NCBI GenBank assembly: GCA_017744715.1
Contig: JAGIAT010000005.1
Location: forward strand, 124,001-188,000
Reading direction: 5' to 3'
Length of the DNA stretch: 64,000 nucleotides
DNA from: Niabella sp.
Lineage (GTDB): Bacteria > Bacteroidota > Bacteroidia > Chitinophagales > Chitinophagaceae
A model generated the notes under the pieces. The model had not been told where the DNA came from and made no database searches. It saw only the letters and a program-made list of their open reading frames with translations. Position 1 is the stretch's first letter. The number at the start of each line of letters is the position of its first letter. Shown piece by piece: positions 52,895 through 63,700 of the stretch. The position numbers and the translations under genes are program-made.

Positions 52895-52908
52895 GCAAAA
52901 ATTGAGCA

Positions 52909-54141
52909 TTGGGAAAAACGGTCTATATCATCGGGGGCGGGGCTTCGGGATTTTTTTGTGCGGTTAATGCGGCGCGTATGAATCCGGGCCTCCGGGTGGT
53001 GATTCTTGAAAAAAGCAATAAGCTGTTATCAAAGGTAAAGATCAGCGGCGGCGGGCGTTGCAATGTAACGCATGCCTGTTATGATATTGCAGAAATGACC
53101 CGGCGCTATCCCCGGGGGGGGTATTTTGTAAAAAAACTGTTTCACCAGTTCTTTACCAGCGATACTATTGCCTGGTTTAAAGAACGGGGGGTAGCATTGA
53201 AAACAGAAACGGACGGGCGTATGTTTCCGGTATCAGACTCCTCCCAAACCATTATTGATTGTTTATTGAAAGAGGCGGGCAGCCATGGCGTGGAGATCCG
53301 CATGCAGTGCGGGGTAACGGCGCTTGAACAAACGGATGCCGGTTTTGCTATTCATACGACGGGAAACGAAACATTCCACGGCGATTATGTGTGCGTGGCA
53401 TGCGGCGGGTTTCCAAAAGCTGCGCAGTTCCATTGGCTGGAGGATTTAGGACATTCCATTGCGGAGCCGGTTCCTTCTTTATTTACGTTTAACAGTCCCC
53501 GCCATCCGGTTACTGCGTTGATGGGCGTAAGTGTTACCGATGCCAAGGTAATGGTTGCCGGCACAAAACTGCAGCAGCGCGGGCCTTTACTCATCACGCA
53601 TTGGGGCATCAGCGGCCCGGTTGTATTGCGGCTAAGCGCCTGGGGAGCCCGTGAACTGGCGGCGTTGAACTGGAACTTCAGGGCGGTGATCAACTGGCTG
53701 CCGGAGGTTCCCGAACCTTTATTAAGGGAGCGCATGGGGCAATGGCGGTTAGAGAAGGCGGCACAAAAGGTGGGCGGCAAAAATCAACTGGGATTGCCCA
53801 ACCGTTTATGGGAATTTTTGCTGGAACAGTCCGGTATTGATGCCCAGAAACGCTGGGCCGATCTTCCTGCAAAAAATCAAAACCTGCTGATCCGGAACAT
53901 TGGTGCGTTCGAGTTGCCGGTAGGAGGGAAAACAACCTATAAAGAAGAGTTTGTTACAGCGGGCGGTATTACCCTGGCGGAACTGGATCCGCAAACAATG
54001 ATGAGTAAAAAAGTACCCGGACTTTTTTTTACAGGCGAAGTGATCGATGTGGATGGAATCACCGGCGGATATAATTTTCAGCATGCCTGGAGCTCCGGTT
54101 TTGCGGCCGCCCGTGCGCTTACACAGTTGTCTGCAGGCTAA
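52909..54141 (+). CDS. NAD(P)/FAD-dependent oxidoreductase, HI0933/BaiN family
   Basis: A cytoplasmic flavoprotein of the HI0933 family. The FAD-binding Rossmann motif YIIGGGASGFFCAVNAAR starts at residue 6; the family motif SGGGRCNVTHA (about residues 43-53) and the C-terminal FTGEVIDVDGITGGYNFQHAWSSGFAAAR complete it. 410 aa. The start is a TTG (no ATG or GTG is in frame before the Rossmann motif). Electron donor and acceptor are unknown for most members. Its last 4 nt overlap the end of the convergent response-regulator gene. Confidence 0.92.
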   Translation: MGKTVYIIGGGASGFFCAVNAARMNPGLRVVILEKSNKLLSKVKISGGGRCNVTHACYDIAEMTRRYPRGGYFVKKLFHQFFTSDTIAWFKERGVALKTETDGRMFPVSDSSQTIIDCLLKEAGSHGVEIRMQCGVTALEQTDAGFAIHTTGNETFHGDYVCVACGGFPKAAQFHWLEDLGHSIAEPVPSLFTFNSPRHPVTALMGVSVTDAKVMVAGTKLQQRGPLLITHWGISGPVVLRLSAWGARELAALNWNFRAVINWLPEVPEPLLRERMGQWRLEKAAQKVGGKNQLGLPNRLWEFLLEQSGIDAQKRWADLPAKNQNLLIRNIGAFELPVGGKTTYKEEFVTAGGITLAELDPQTMMSKKVPGLFFTGEVIDVDGITGGYNFQHAWSSGFAAARALTQLSAG

Positions 54142-54932
54142 CCGTTCATTTTTTTTGCATAATCTGTTGGCGTCATACCAAATTGTTTATGAAAGTTGCG
54201 TCCAAACTGTGTAAGGGAATTATAGCCCACTGTTTCCGCAATTTCATTCATGTGATGATGCCCCTGGCTGATCAGCAGGGCCGCTTTTTTGAGCCGTGTA
54301 AGATTGATCATTTCATTGGGCGAAAGGTCTGAGATGGATTTTATTTTCCGGTAAAGCGTGGGCCGGCTCATGTTGAGCCGCTGCGCCAGGAACTCAACAT
54401 CTAAAAGCGTATCGGATAAGTGCGCTTCAATGAGTTGTTGCAGCTTTTCTAAAAACTGTTCATCCATCTTTGTATGCGCCATGGTTTTAATATGCGTCAG
54501 CGGCGACTGGGCAAAATAATCTTTTAACTTCATCCGGTTGCTGAGCAGGCTGGCAACCTGCGCGTTCAGGTGCTCCGGTGAAAAGGGCTTTTCGATGTAC
54601 GCATCAGCACCGGCATCCAATCCTTCTATTTTTGATTGCAGCGTATTTTTAGCGGTCAGCAATACAATGGGAATATGGCTCCATTCGAAATGTGATTTTA
54701 CATAATCACAAAATTCCAGTCCATCCATCTCCGGCATCATGATATCGCTGATGATCAGGTGCACGATATGCGCATTTAACTGGCTCAATGCTTCCTGCCC
54801 GTTGGTGGCGGTAAGAACAGTATATTTTTCTTCCAGGTCATCTTTCAGGAAGTCAAGGATCTCCTCGTTATCATCTACCAGCAAAAGGGTAAATGTATTG
54901 GAGGACGGATTACTGTTCTCTGTACGATTCAA
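54138..54932 (-). CDS. Response regulator with AraC-type DNA-binding domain
   Basis: 264 aa from a TTG; no ATG is available before the receiver domain. Receiver domain (about residues 12-128): acidic pair D20-D21, phosphoacceptor D63 in LIISDIMMPEMDG, Thr in LLTAK and Lys 115 in IEKPFSP. C-terminal AraC/XylS HTH (about 160-262) with AQRLNMSRPTLYRKIKSI and the second HTH ending VGYNSLTQFGRNFHKQFGMTP. These are the two C-terminal domains of a Bacteroidota hybrid two-component system, here as a separate protein. It lies downstream of the GH20 gene and, beyond it, the sensor kinase, all on the minus strand. Confidence 0.92.
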   Translation of the reverse strand: MNRTENSNPSSNTFTLLLVDDNEEILDFLKDDLEEKYTVLTATNGQEALSQLNAHIVHLIISDIMMPEMDGLEFCDYVKSHFEWSHIPIVLLTAKNTLQSKIEGLDAGADAYIEKPFSPEHLNAQVASLLSNRMKLKDYFAQSPLTHIKTMAHTKMDEQFLEKLQQLIEAHLSDTLLDVEFLAQRLNMSRPTLYRKIKSISDLSPNEMINLTRLKKAALLISQGHHHMNEIAETVGYNSLTQFGRNFHKQFGMTPTDYAKKMNG

Positions 54933-55199
54933 GTTTTTAAATTTGAAATTGTTTAATCGCTGCCTGTTGTACCGCTCCGCAGACCAGTGCTTGTTTTTTG
55001 CAGGTAAAACGCGGAAAACAATGGGCTGGAACCGGCCATGTATCGGCCCTGCATATACCTGCGGAAAATTACAACTTGTTTTGTCATATTCCCGCTGATC
55101 CGGAAAAAATTAACATCCTTCCGCGATGCAACAAACGGGTTCGGTTACATGCGTATTGACTGCATTTCATGATCCGGTAGGGTTGTTTTTTTTATCTTT

Positions 55200-57059
55200 T
55201 TATTTTCTCAGCACCGCCTCTTCATACACTTTACTGATCATTTTCCCGTTTTTAAATGTTGCAGATTTGATGAGCACCGGGGCTTTTACTTTAAAGGGAC
55301 CGGTATATAACGCAGATAGAACGGTTGGCTCGTTGCCATCCGTACTATAACGGATCTCGGGTTGATAGCTATTGGTTTTGAAGCTGATCTCCGCCGTATT
55401 GGTAATGCTGTCAAGAACGGTGGTCTGCCATACATTATAGGCACTTTTTGCATAATTGATATGCAGCCCATCATAACGTTTGTATTGTGTTTCCATCCGC
55501 CGTGTAAAGTCGGTCCATTGTTTCCGGTCCTTTGGCGTCCATCCGGTTTCGGCAATGGCCGCCGCCCGGGGAAAGGCCATGTATTCCACTTTTTCGGGCG
55601 TATGGATGAATTCACTCCACACATTTCCCTGCACGCCTTTTATAAACCGGGCTTCATCTGCCGTTAACTCCGGGGGGCAGGGTTCAAAGCCATACACTTT
55701 TTCCAGTGTATTGATTGCATGATCAAAAATGGCATTGGGCTCCAGCGAGGGCTTCCCCTGGTAATAATCAAGATAGTAATAATCATAAGGAGCCATCACC
55801 ACATTATGCTGCTGCCGGGCCGCTTCGATGCCGCCCTTAATGCCCCGCCAGCTCATCACCCAGGCGTTAGGTGCCAACCCGCCTTCAAGGATCTCATCCC
55901 AACCGATATAGTTCCTCTTTTGAGCGGTGAATATTTTTTCAACGCGCTTTACAAAATAGCTCTGTAATTCGTGTTCGTCTTTCAGATGCTCGTCGCGGAT
56001 CCGTTGCTGGCATTTGGAACAAGCTTTCCACCGGTCCTTAGGCGCTTCATCGCCCCCCATATGAATGACCGCTCCCGGAAAAATGGCTGTTACCTCTTTA
56101 AGCACGTCTTCCAGGAACGCAAACGTTTTTTCATTGCCGGCACAGAAAATTTCTTTTTGGATGCCCCAGCGTGTCAGGGTTTTAAAAGGACCACCGGTGC
56201 AGGATAACTCCGGGTAGGCTACCAGTGCAGCAGAAGCGTGACCGGGCATTTCAATTTCGGGCACAATGGTCACATAGCGGGCCGCAGCATAGGCCACCAG
56301 CTCCTTGGCCTGTTCCTGGGTATAATAACCGCCGGTAGGCGTACCATTTAACCGCCCCTGGGAAAATTCAGTAGTGGTTCTCCAGGCTCCGATATCTGTC
56401 AGTTTCGGGTATTTTTTTATTTCGAGCCGCCAGCCATGGTCTTCTGTAAGATGCCAGTGAAACACATTCATTTTATGCATCGCCATATAGTCGATCAGCT
56501 TTTTTAAAAAGTTCATGGAGTAATAATAGCGTCCGCAATCCAGCATCAGTCCCCGCCATTCAAAACGCGGGCGGTCAATGATCCTTACGGCGGGAATGCT
56601 TACAGGGCGCTTTGCCAATGCTTCGTTACCGGCGGGCAATAATTGTAAAAGGGTTTGTATCCCGTAAAAGGCGCCGTTGCTTTCCGATGCACGGAGTACG
56701 ATTCCTTTGTGATCAACGGTTAACTGGTAGCCTTCTTTGCCCAGTGAATCCGGTTGAGACACGAGGTTTATAAAAAGCGTATTGGATGCAGGCCCATTTT
56801 TTTCCGTTACGGGAACAGATAGCCCTGTTTGATCCTTTATGGCCTGCGACAGCATTTCGCCCAGTTTCCGGCCGGGTGCGTTACCGGCGGCAATGCCGAT
56901 CCTGGTGGCTGCATTCAATTGAAAGTAGCCCGGCAGTGTGGTTACAACTGCAGGCCGGGGTATGATCGCCGGTTCATTTTTCGTTTGGGCTATTATATGG
57001 CCGTACACAAAAAAGCAGCAAAACAAAAATAAAAAATGCAATACAGATTGGTTGTTCAT
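55200..57059 (-). CDS. Beta-N-acetylhexosaminidase (glycoside hydrolase family 20)
   Basis: Removes terminal beta-linked GlcNAc or GalNAc from glycans, in the periplasm or on the surface. From the ATG at 57059 (619 aa): signal peptide (about 1-26, ending GHIIAQ), GH20 N-terminal alpha+beta domain (about 30-150), TIM-barrel catalytic domain (about 155-505) with FEWRGLMLDCGRYY, FHWHLTEDHGWRLEIKKYP and the catalytic pair D337-E338 in HMGGDEAPKDRW, and a C-terminal beta domain with a chitobiase-like stretch (about 545-618). Located between the kinase and response-regulator genes, so probably part of their regulon. An upstream in-frame ATG at 57086 is possible. Confidence 0.94.
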   Translation of the reverse strand: MNNQSVLHFLFLFCCFFVYGHIIAQTKNEPAIIPRPAVVTTLPGYFQLNAATRIGIAAGNAPGRKLGEMLSQAIKDQTGLSVPVTEKNGPASNTLFINLVSQPDSLGKEGYQLTVDHKGIVLRASESNGAFYGIQTLLQLLPAGNEALAKRPVSIPAVRIIDRPRFEWRGLMLDCGRYYYSMNFLKKLIDYMAMHKMNVFHWHLTEDHGWRLEIKKYPKLTDIGAWRTTTEFSQGRLNGTPTGGYYTQEQAKELVAYAAARYVTIVPEIEMPGHASAALVAYPELSCTGGPFKTLTRWGIQKEIFCAGNEKTFAFLEDVLKEVTAIFPGAVIHMGGDEAPKDRWKACSKCQQRIRDEHLKDEHELQSYFVKRVEKIFTAQKRNYIGWDEILEGGLAPNAWVMSWRGIKGGIEAARQQHNVVMAPYDYYYLDYYQGKPSLEPNAIFDHAINTLEKVYGFEPCPPELTADEARFIKGVQGNVWSEFIHTPEKVEYMAFPRAAAIAETGWTPKDRKQWTDFTRRMETQYKRYDGLHINYAKSAYNVWQTTVLDSITNTAEISFKTNSYQPEIRYSTDGNEPTVLSALYTGPFKVKAPVLIKSATFKNGKMISKVYEEAVLRK

Positions 57060-57198
57060 CGATAAAAACGCAAGTCGTTGTTTCATATGTGTAAATCGTT
57101 CAAATGGACAATAAGCGGTAAATTTAATTAAACTGAAGGTAAAAAGCTATGATAAATTGGTTTTATAATCCGGAAGATCCCGCAATCGTACAGCATTT

Positions 57199-60100
57199 TT
57201 AATGGTTGGCCTGCGATGCCATCTCCAGGTGATCCGGGAATACCAGTTCAAAACAGACCTGTTTTTCATCGTTTATCAGGCGGATGCTTCCCTGGTGCAA
57301 TTCGGTCAGCGACTTGGCAAGGTACAGGCCAATACCGGTACCCGCAATAGATCCCGTGCGCTTTGAACGGAAGAACAGTTCGAAGATCTTTTGCTGGTCG
57401 GCAACAGGGATGGGATCTCCATCGTTGCTGATGGTGATTTTGAAATACCCTTTACTGTCGGGAACAGTTAGTTTCGTATATACATTTCGTTTTCCATACT
57501 TAAGGGCATTATTGAGCAGGTTGCTGATAATCTTTATAAAGGCATCACGGTCTACAAACGCTTCAAAGGAGTTGGGAGGAACTGAAATCCGGAAACCGAT
57601 CTGCTTATTTTCTGCAGTTGGCTGAAAACTGTTCCATATATCCGTTAACAATTGCGGAATATTTGTGCTGGTGAAGTTGAGGGCGAGTTGCTTTTCTTCA
57701 ATTTTACGGAAGTCGAGCAGCTGATTCGTCAGTTCCAGCAATCGCTCCGTGTTTTTGTTCATGCTGTTGAGGTATTTTTCGGTTTGCGGTGTTTTGATGA
57801 TCTGTCCCGAAATTTTTTCCAGCGGAGCCTTTATGAGCGTAAGCGGGGTGCGTATTTCATGTGCCACTTTTGTAAAGAAATCGATTTTTGATTCTACCAG
57901 TTCTTTTTCTTTTTGCATGGCATACAGCTGCATTTTTCTTTTTTGTTTTGCCGCCAGGTTGCGGCGGTAACTGCGAACAAGCAGGTAGGTGAGCGAACCC
58001 GCCAGTAGCAGGTACATCAAATAGGCCAACGGTGTTTTCCACAACGGCGGGCGGATGGTGATGTGGAGGGTGCGCTCATTGTTTTGCCAGCGTCCGCTGC
58101 TGTTGGTAGAGCGCACTTTAAATACATATTCACCATGCGGCAGATTGGTAAAATAAACACTCCGGTTCGTTTTTATATAATTCCAGTCCTTATCCAGTCC
58201 TTCCAGTTTATAGGCATATTCCACATTGTCCGGCGAAGTAAAATTAATGGCGGCAAAATCAATGTTGAAGGTAGACTGATCGTGCGCCAGGGTAATGTGC
58301 CGGGTGAGCAGCAGGGATTGTGACAGGGCTCCTTCCTGGGCGGAAATGGTTAACGGAACGTTGAATACCGAAAAATTGGTAATATAAACCGGCGGACTGT
58401 AATTATCGGGTTCCAGATCGGCAGGATTGAAGCTGATCATTCCTTTTACGCTGCCGTAGTACATACGGCCATCGGATGCTTTGAACGCGGAAGAATAATT
58501 GAACTGATCGCCCAGCAGCCCGCTTGTTTTGGTAAACGTGCGAAGGATATGGTTCTGTGGATCCAGCAGCACCAGCCCTTTGGAGGTAGTGATCCAGTGC
58601 CGGCGCCGGCCGTCTTCGGTAATGGTATAAATAAGATTGCTGGGAAGCCCGGTTGCGGTTGTATAGATCTTTATTTTCTTGGTGGAGGGATCAAGATTAT
58701 ACAGGCCGTCTTCTGTGGCGATCCAAAGCGTTTTGTCGGATGATTCATGGATGGAAGTGATCCGGTTCTCTGCAAGCCGGTCTTTACCCTGTTGCAGAAC
58801 CTGCAACCGGCCGAAAATGTTTTTACGGGCATTATAATAATGTAGTCCGTCCTGGAAGGTGCCGGCCCAGATGGTACCATCGGTTGTTTCCAGGATGCTG
58901 GAGTAGAAGCCGCCGCGGGGAAAGTAGCCGGGAGAAATAAAATTGTTGTTGCGCTCGTTATAAATATAGATGCCGTTTGATGTGCCCACCCATACCCGGT
59001 TATCGGATGTTTTATACAAGCTGTGAATAAAGTTACTGCGCAGGTCGTTGGGGGTTGGCCCGGCGGTAAAATGCCGGATCACGGATGTGGTCCGCAGGTC
59101 CATCAGATCCAGGCCGTGCTCAAAAGTACCGATCCAGAGCCGTTCACCGTCGTGCAGCAGCCCGTGTATATTGGTGTGTGCGATCCCGGTGCTTTTACCG
59201 GTTGGTTTAAAATTTGTAAAGACACCGGAGGCCTTGTCAAATTTATTGAGTCCCTCGTCTTCTGTTCCGATCCACAGATGGCCCTGGTTATCGGATGTGA
59301 TCTCTCTTACAGCATTTCCACGAAGCGCACCGGGGCCGCTTCCGGGAAAATATTTTTCAAAGACAGGGTTTTCCTTTGGATAATAATTGATCCCTCCGAA
59401 ATAGGTGCCGATCCAGATGCCGCCTTCACGGTCTTTGCAAAAAGAATAAACGGCGTTGTCTGTAAGTGCGTAAGGACTCTGGTAGTTTTTTTTCAGGTTG
59501 GTAAATTGCTGTTGCTGCGTGTTATAAATATAAATGCCGCTTTCTGTTGCGATCCAGTATTCGCCTGCTTTCGAGCGTACGAAATCCCGCGCATAGATTT
59601 CTGTATTGTCGGTGTTATAAGTGAGCAGATCTGTATAGGTTTCCGTGGCGGTATCAAATTTTTTAATGCCCTGCGTGGCGGTGCCCACCAGGAAGTATCC
59701 TTCCCCGGTATCATAGATCCGTTCCAGCCAGGTAGAAACGGCAGGGCGTGAGTGATCAAAAACCGACCGGAAGCGGAATCTGCCGGTTGTTGCGTCGTAA
59801 CGGCCCAGCATTCCCGATAGGGTACCCACCCAAAGCTGGTTGTTATTGGCAATGGCAAGCGTGGTGCAAAGATCCAGCCCCGCATCCTGAAACAGCCGGG
59901 CTTCCTTGCCATTGGGGGGAAACTGGTATAGCTTAAAATTGACCACGAACCAGAGATTCCCCTGTTGATCTTCGGCAATGGCCCGCACCAGTTGCCGCGG
60001 CGTATTGCGTAAGTGTGTAAAGGTTTCATTCCTGGGGTTGTATGCGTAAATACCATGCTCTGTGCCCACCCAGATCGTTCCGTCTTTTCCCGCATGCAGC

Positions 60101-60360
60101 TGCCATACCGAATTATTTCCAAGACTGGTGCTGTCGCCGGCTATATTGCGGAATACCTTAAAACTGTAACCATCAAAACGGTTCAAACCATCCTTGGTGC
60201 CGATCCAGATGAATCCCTTTTTATCCTGGATAACGCAGGTGGCGGTATTGTTCGATAAACCCCTTTCTACCTGGAAATGTTCAAAATAATATTGCTGGGC
60301 CCGGAGCGAAGACGCGATCCCCAGGCATAACAACAGGCAACAAATAACACGGGTATACAA
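57199..60360 (-). CDS. Two-component sensor histidine kinase with periplasmic propeller domain
   Basis: 1053 aa. Signal peptide (1-21), then a large periplasmic sensor of about 14 reg_prop blades (repeats such as GFIWIGTKDGLNRFDGYSF and GTIWVGTEHGIYAYNP, about residues 25-660), a Y_Y_Y domain (about 690-765), one membrane helix (about 775-795), HisKA with His 834 in KVAHEIRTPLTLIKAPLEKI, and an HATPase with NLLNNALKYG and GTGIGLYLAKSL. It ends there (LEMASQANH) with no receiver or HTH, unlike typical hybrid sensors. The response regulator at 54138-54932 supplies the missing domains. It should sense a glycan fragment in the periplasm. Confidence 0.93.
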   Translation of the reverse strand: MYTRVICCLLLCLGIASSLRAQQYYFEHFQVERGLSNNTATCVIQDKKGFIWIGTKDGLNRFDGYSFKVFRNIAGDSTSLGNNSVWQLHAGKDGTIWVGTEHGIYAYNPRNETFTHLRNTPRQLVRAIAEDQQGNLWFVVNFKLYQFPPNGKEARLFQDAGLDLCTTLAIANNNQLWVGTLSGMLGRYDATTGRFRFRSVFDHSRPAVSTWLERIYDTGEGYFLVGTATQGIKKFDTATETYTDLLTYNTDNTEIYARDFVRSKAGEYWIATESGIYIYNTQQQQFTNLKKNYQSPYALTDNAVYSFCKDREGGIWIGTYFGGINYYPKENPVFEKYFPGSGPGALRGNAVREITSDNQGHLWIGTEDEGLNKFDKASGVFTNFKPTGKSTGIAHTNIHGLLHDGERLWIGTFEHGLDLMDLRTTSVIRHFTAGPTPNDLRSNFIHSLYKTSDNRVWVGTSNGIYIYNERNNNFISPGYFPRGGFYSSILETTDGTIWAGTFQDGLHYYNARKNIFGRLQVLQQGKDRLAENRITSIHESSDKTLWIATEDGLYNLDPSTKKIKIYTTATGLPSNLIYTITEDGRRRHWITTSKGLVLLDPQNHILRTFTKTSGLLGDQFNYSSAFKASDGRMYYGSVKGMISFNPADLEPDNYSPPVYITNFSVFNVPLTISAQEGALSQSLLLTRHITLAHDQSTFNIDFAAINFTSPDNVEYAYKLEGLDKDWNYIKTNRSVYFTNLPHGEYVFKVRSTNSSGRWQNNERTLHITIRPPLWKTPLAYLMYLLLAGSLTYLLVRSYRRNLAAKQKRKMQLYAMQKEKELVESKIDFFTKVAHEIRTPLTLIKAPLEKISGQIIKTPQTEKYLNSMNKNTERLLELTNQLLDFRKIEEKQLALNFTSTNIPQLLTDIWNSFQPTAENKQIGFRISVPPNSFEAFVDRDAFIKIISNLLNNALKYGKRNVYTKLTVPDSKGYFKITISNDGDPIPVADQQKIFELFFRSKRTGSIAGTGIGLYLAKSLTELHQGSIRLINDEKQVCFELVFPDHLEMASQANH

Positions 60361-60377
60361 CCGGAATTGATTTTTTT

Positions 60378-60385
60378 CAAACGTA
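60378..60385 (-). promoter_or_regulatory. Candidate -7 box TACGTTTG for the sensor kinase gene
   Basis: On the minus strand an exact TAnnTTTG match 17 nt before the kinase ATG at 60360. No matching upstream box was found. Confidence 0.45.
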
Positions 60386-60404
60386 CATAAAATTTCTTAA
60401 GTCT

Positions 60405-60475
60405 TCGGTTATGAGCGGTCAGTGTTTAGTTTTCAGTTATCAGTCTTTAGTTTTTAGTTATTAGTTTTCAGCGGA
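60405..60475. repeat. TCAGTTWTCAG-type short repeats, copy 3
   Basis: TTATGAGCGGTCAGTG is followed by TTTAGTTTTCAG, TTATCAGTC, TTTAGTTTTTAG and TTATTAGTTTTCAG units. Same family as the runs at 43645-43702 and 45510-45600. Confidence 0.75.
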
Positions 60476-60683
60476 ACTGTCGTGAAGGTTTGTATCGGGT
60501 AGCAGCATCGGGAATCCAGAATCGAGAATCCGGAATCGGGCCTTCAGAATCGGGTATCCCCGGCATCCGGAAACGTTAAACGCAGTACAACCTGGAACTT
60601 TAAACCTTAAACAAAATATCATCCCTGATACAATTTGATGAAAGATTGAGACAAAATAACGGAGAATCGGCTTTGGCATATCC

Positions 60684-60691
60684 TACATTTG
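60684..60691 (+). promoter_or_regulatory. Candidate -7 box TACATTTG for the SusC/SusD operon
   Basis: Exact TAnnTTTG match 28 nt before the SusC ATG. No TTTG or TTG at the usual upstream distance, which would fit a promoter that needs an activator such as the AraC-type regulator. Confidence 0.5.
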
Positions 60692-60719
60692 GACAACTGA
60701 TTGTTAAATTTTACGCTAT

Positions 60720-63700
60720 ATGAAATATAGATTTAAAATGCCATCGTTTGGCGTCCGTCATGGACGGCATCTGTTATTTTTCTTTTTCCTCTGCTCTTTA
60801 TTCAGCGTAGTGAATGCCCAGAATGAACAAACGGTTACAGGCAGCGTAACCGACGAACGGGGAACTGCGCTTACCGGTGCCAGTATTTCTGTAAAAGGAA
60901 CATCCAATGCAACAGTAGCAGGCGAAAACGGGATGTACCGAATTACGGTAGGAGGGAATGGTACGCTCGTAGTTTCCAGTGTTGGTTATGCTTCCCAGGA
61001 AGTACCCGTACAGGGTAGGTCAGAAATCAATGTAATATTGAAGGCCGCGGCTACTGATCTTAATGAAGTAGTAGTAGTGGGGTATGGCACACAATTGAAA
61101 AAGGACCTGACCGGGGCCGTTTCTGTGGTGAAGGCCGCAGATGTATTAAAGCGGCAATCTACCACTGTAGCCGAAGCATTGCAGGGGCTGACCACCGGTA
61201 TCCGGGTCAGAGGCGGCGGACAACCAGGTGCGGAGGCACTCATACAGATCCGGGGTGCGAAAAATCTTACGGGAACCAACCCGCTTTATGTGATAGACGG
61301 ATTGATCACGGATGCCAACCGGGATTTTAACAGCTTTGATATTCAGTCGATCCAGATTCTGAAAGATGCATCGGCGGCGGCCATTTACGGATCCAGGGCC
61401 GCAAATGGCGTGATCATTATCACTACGAAGCAGGGGAAAAGCGGGCCGATGCAAATTCAGGCATCCGCCCGATATACCGTTCAGAAAATGCCCCTGTATG
61501 ATCTGATGGAAACGCCAGAGTTTATGAAGCTAAATTATCAGGCCTATGACAATGCAGGCGTGCCACGGCAAAAGCTGGATAGTACGGTTAATACCGATTG
61601 GCAGGGTGTTGCATTTCGTACCGGATCGGCAAAGGATCTTAACATGAGTTTCTCCGGTGGCGGCAACAGTGGTTCTTATTATGTTTCCGGCGGATATTTT
61701 GGAAACAAAGGAACGGTGATCGGAACAAAATTTGACCGGTATAACCTGCGTGTAAATACACAGGGTTCAAAGGGCATTTTTAGTATCGGAGAGAACCTGG
61801 CAATTAGCAATGCCAATGTAGCTGACATGCAGGGCAACCCGGTGGTAGATGTGTACCGCTTGCTGCCTACGATACCGGTATATGATAACACCCATCCGGG
61901 AGGATATGGGTATGGAGACGAACAAAAGGCAAGAACCTTTGGAACCAATCCGCTGGCAATCGCCAATATTGTCAATTCGGGAGTAGACAACTTTCGTGTG
62001 AGAGGCAATCTGTGGAGCGAGTTGAAATTTACATCGTTTTTAAAGTACCGGCTGAACCTGGGATATGAAACGAGCAGAGACCATTATAAATATCTGAAAA
62101 AAGATGGCTTCTGGACGCTGAACCAGTCTTATGACCCATCGATTGCCAATGAAAACCGGGCTTCGTATGAAAATAAATTAGTTGAAAATACACTCACTTT
62201 CAAAGAAAAATATGGGAAACATGATATCTCTGCTATCTTAGGTCAATCGTTTCAGAAACAAACCTATGCGCAGATATGGGGTTCAAAACGTAATATTGTA
62301 CAGGATGCGTCAGGCCATTATTATGATGTGCTGGACCAGGGAGATGGCGGACAGCTGGGCGGTTACCGGCAGGAAGCGGATCTGATTTCTTACTTTGGCC
62401 GGGTAGAATATGCTTATGATAACCGCTACCTGATAAACGGCGTATTACGTTATGATGGAACATCACGACTGGGAACCGGTAATAAAACGGGTTATTTTCC
62501 TTCTATATCTGCTGCATGGCGCATTAGTGGGGAAAAATTCTTCAACGTAAGCTGGATCAGTGATCTAAAATTAAGAGCAAACTACGGTACATTGGGTAGC
62601 TCCAACATCGGCTATTATGACCCGTTCCCGGTGATCAATACATTTCCGACCATCGCCATGGGAAGGGATCAGCATATCGAGCATCTTGGAACACAGGTTA
62701 AACTCACCAATCCCGATCTTCGCTGGGAAACACTGGAGCAACAGAACTATGGATTTGATGTATCCTTCCTTAATAACAAACTATCCCTGACCGGAGATTA
62801 TTTTATAGCAAAAACCCGTGATGTGCTTTATGGAGCGCCTATTTTAATGACAACCGGAAATGATGGTGGTAACCCGCTGGTAAATGCGCTTTCGTTGCAA
62901 AACAGTGGACTTGAGCTTTCGCTTACCTACCAGGAAAATTCAAATGCCTTTAAATATGGTGGTACATTGAACTTTACAGCAGTACGCAATAAAGTATTGA
63001 AGCTTGGTTACCAGGGTAATGATCTGTTTACCGGGCTTACGCGCACTACCGTAGGACAACCATTAGGGTTATGGTATCTTTTAAAAACAGATGGAATTTT
63101 CCAAACACAGGATGAAGTGAACAATCACAAAAATTCAAAAGGTCAGGTGATACAACCGAATGCCAAACCCGGCGATCTCCGGTTTGTGGATTTGAATGAT
63201 GACGGACAGATCACCAACAGCGATAAAATGGATATGGGACATGCATGGCCTAAATTTGAAACAGGGCTTAATTTGTTTGGTTCTTATAATGGGTTTTCAC
63301 TCACAATGGACTGGTTTGGCTCTTTTGGCGCCAAAGTAATTAATGGCCCACGCATTGCAATGGACGGTTTTTCTGATAACGCCAATTATCGCAAAGGCAT
63401 ACAGCCCTGGACACCCGAAAATCCGAATACAAATACGCCAAGAGCATTATATGCATCTACGTTGAATTCAAGGGGCGACATTGATCGCTGGCTGGAGAGT
63501 GGTTCTTTTGCACGTTTAAAACTGATCAGCCTGTCTTATGATCTGCCAAAAGCGTGGCTCTCAAAGATTGGGTTTACCAATGCACAATTATCCGTTTCCG
63601 GTCAGAATCTAATCACTATTACCAAATACACCGGATTGGATCCTGAATTTAACAATACGAATATCTATGAAAGAGGATACGATTTTGGTGCTTATCCAAA

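Larger units (their letters stand above)
60361..60683. other. Intergenic region between divergent sensor kinase and SusC genes
   Basis: The gap holds the kinase -7 box, TCAGTTWTCAG-type repeats, a GAATC-rich run (60510-60560) with GGGAATCCAGAATCGAGAAT and relatives, and ACCTGGAACTTTAAACCTTAA then ACAAAAT (60590-60617) matching the module at 45667-45692. No gene is seen. Confidence 0.6.

Noticed and set aside
54933..55090. Open frame continuing upstream of the response regulator, which could have been a remnant of a fused kinase
   Set aside because: It runs only about 50-60 codons to a stop, has no start codon, and shows no kinase ATPase motifs. It is most likely chance openness, so the split-regulator reading is kept.
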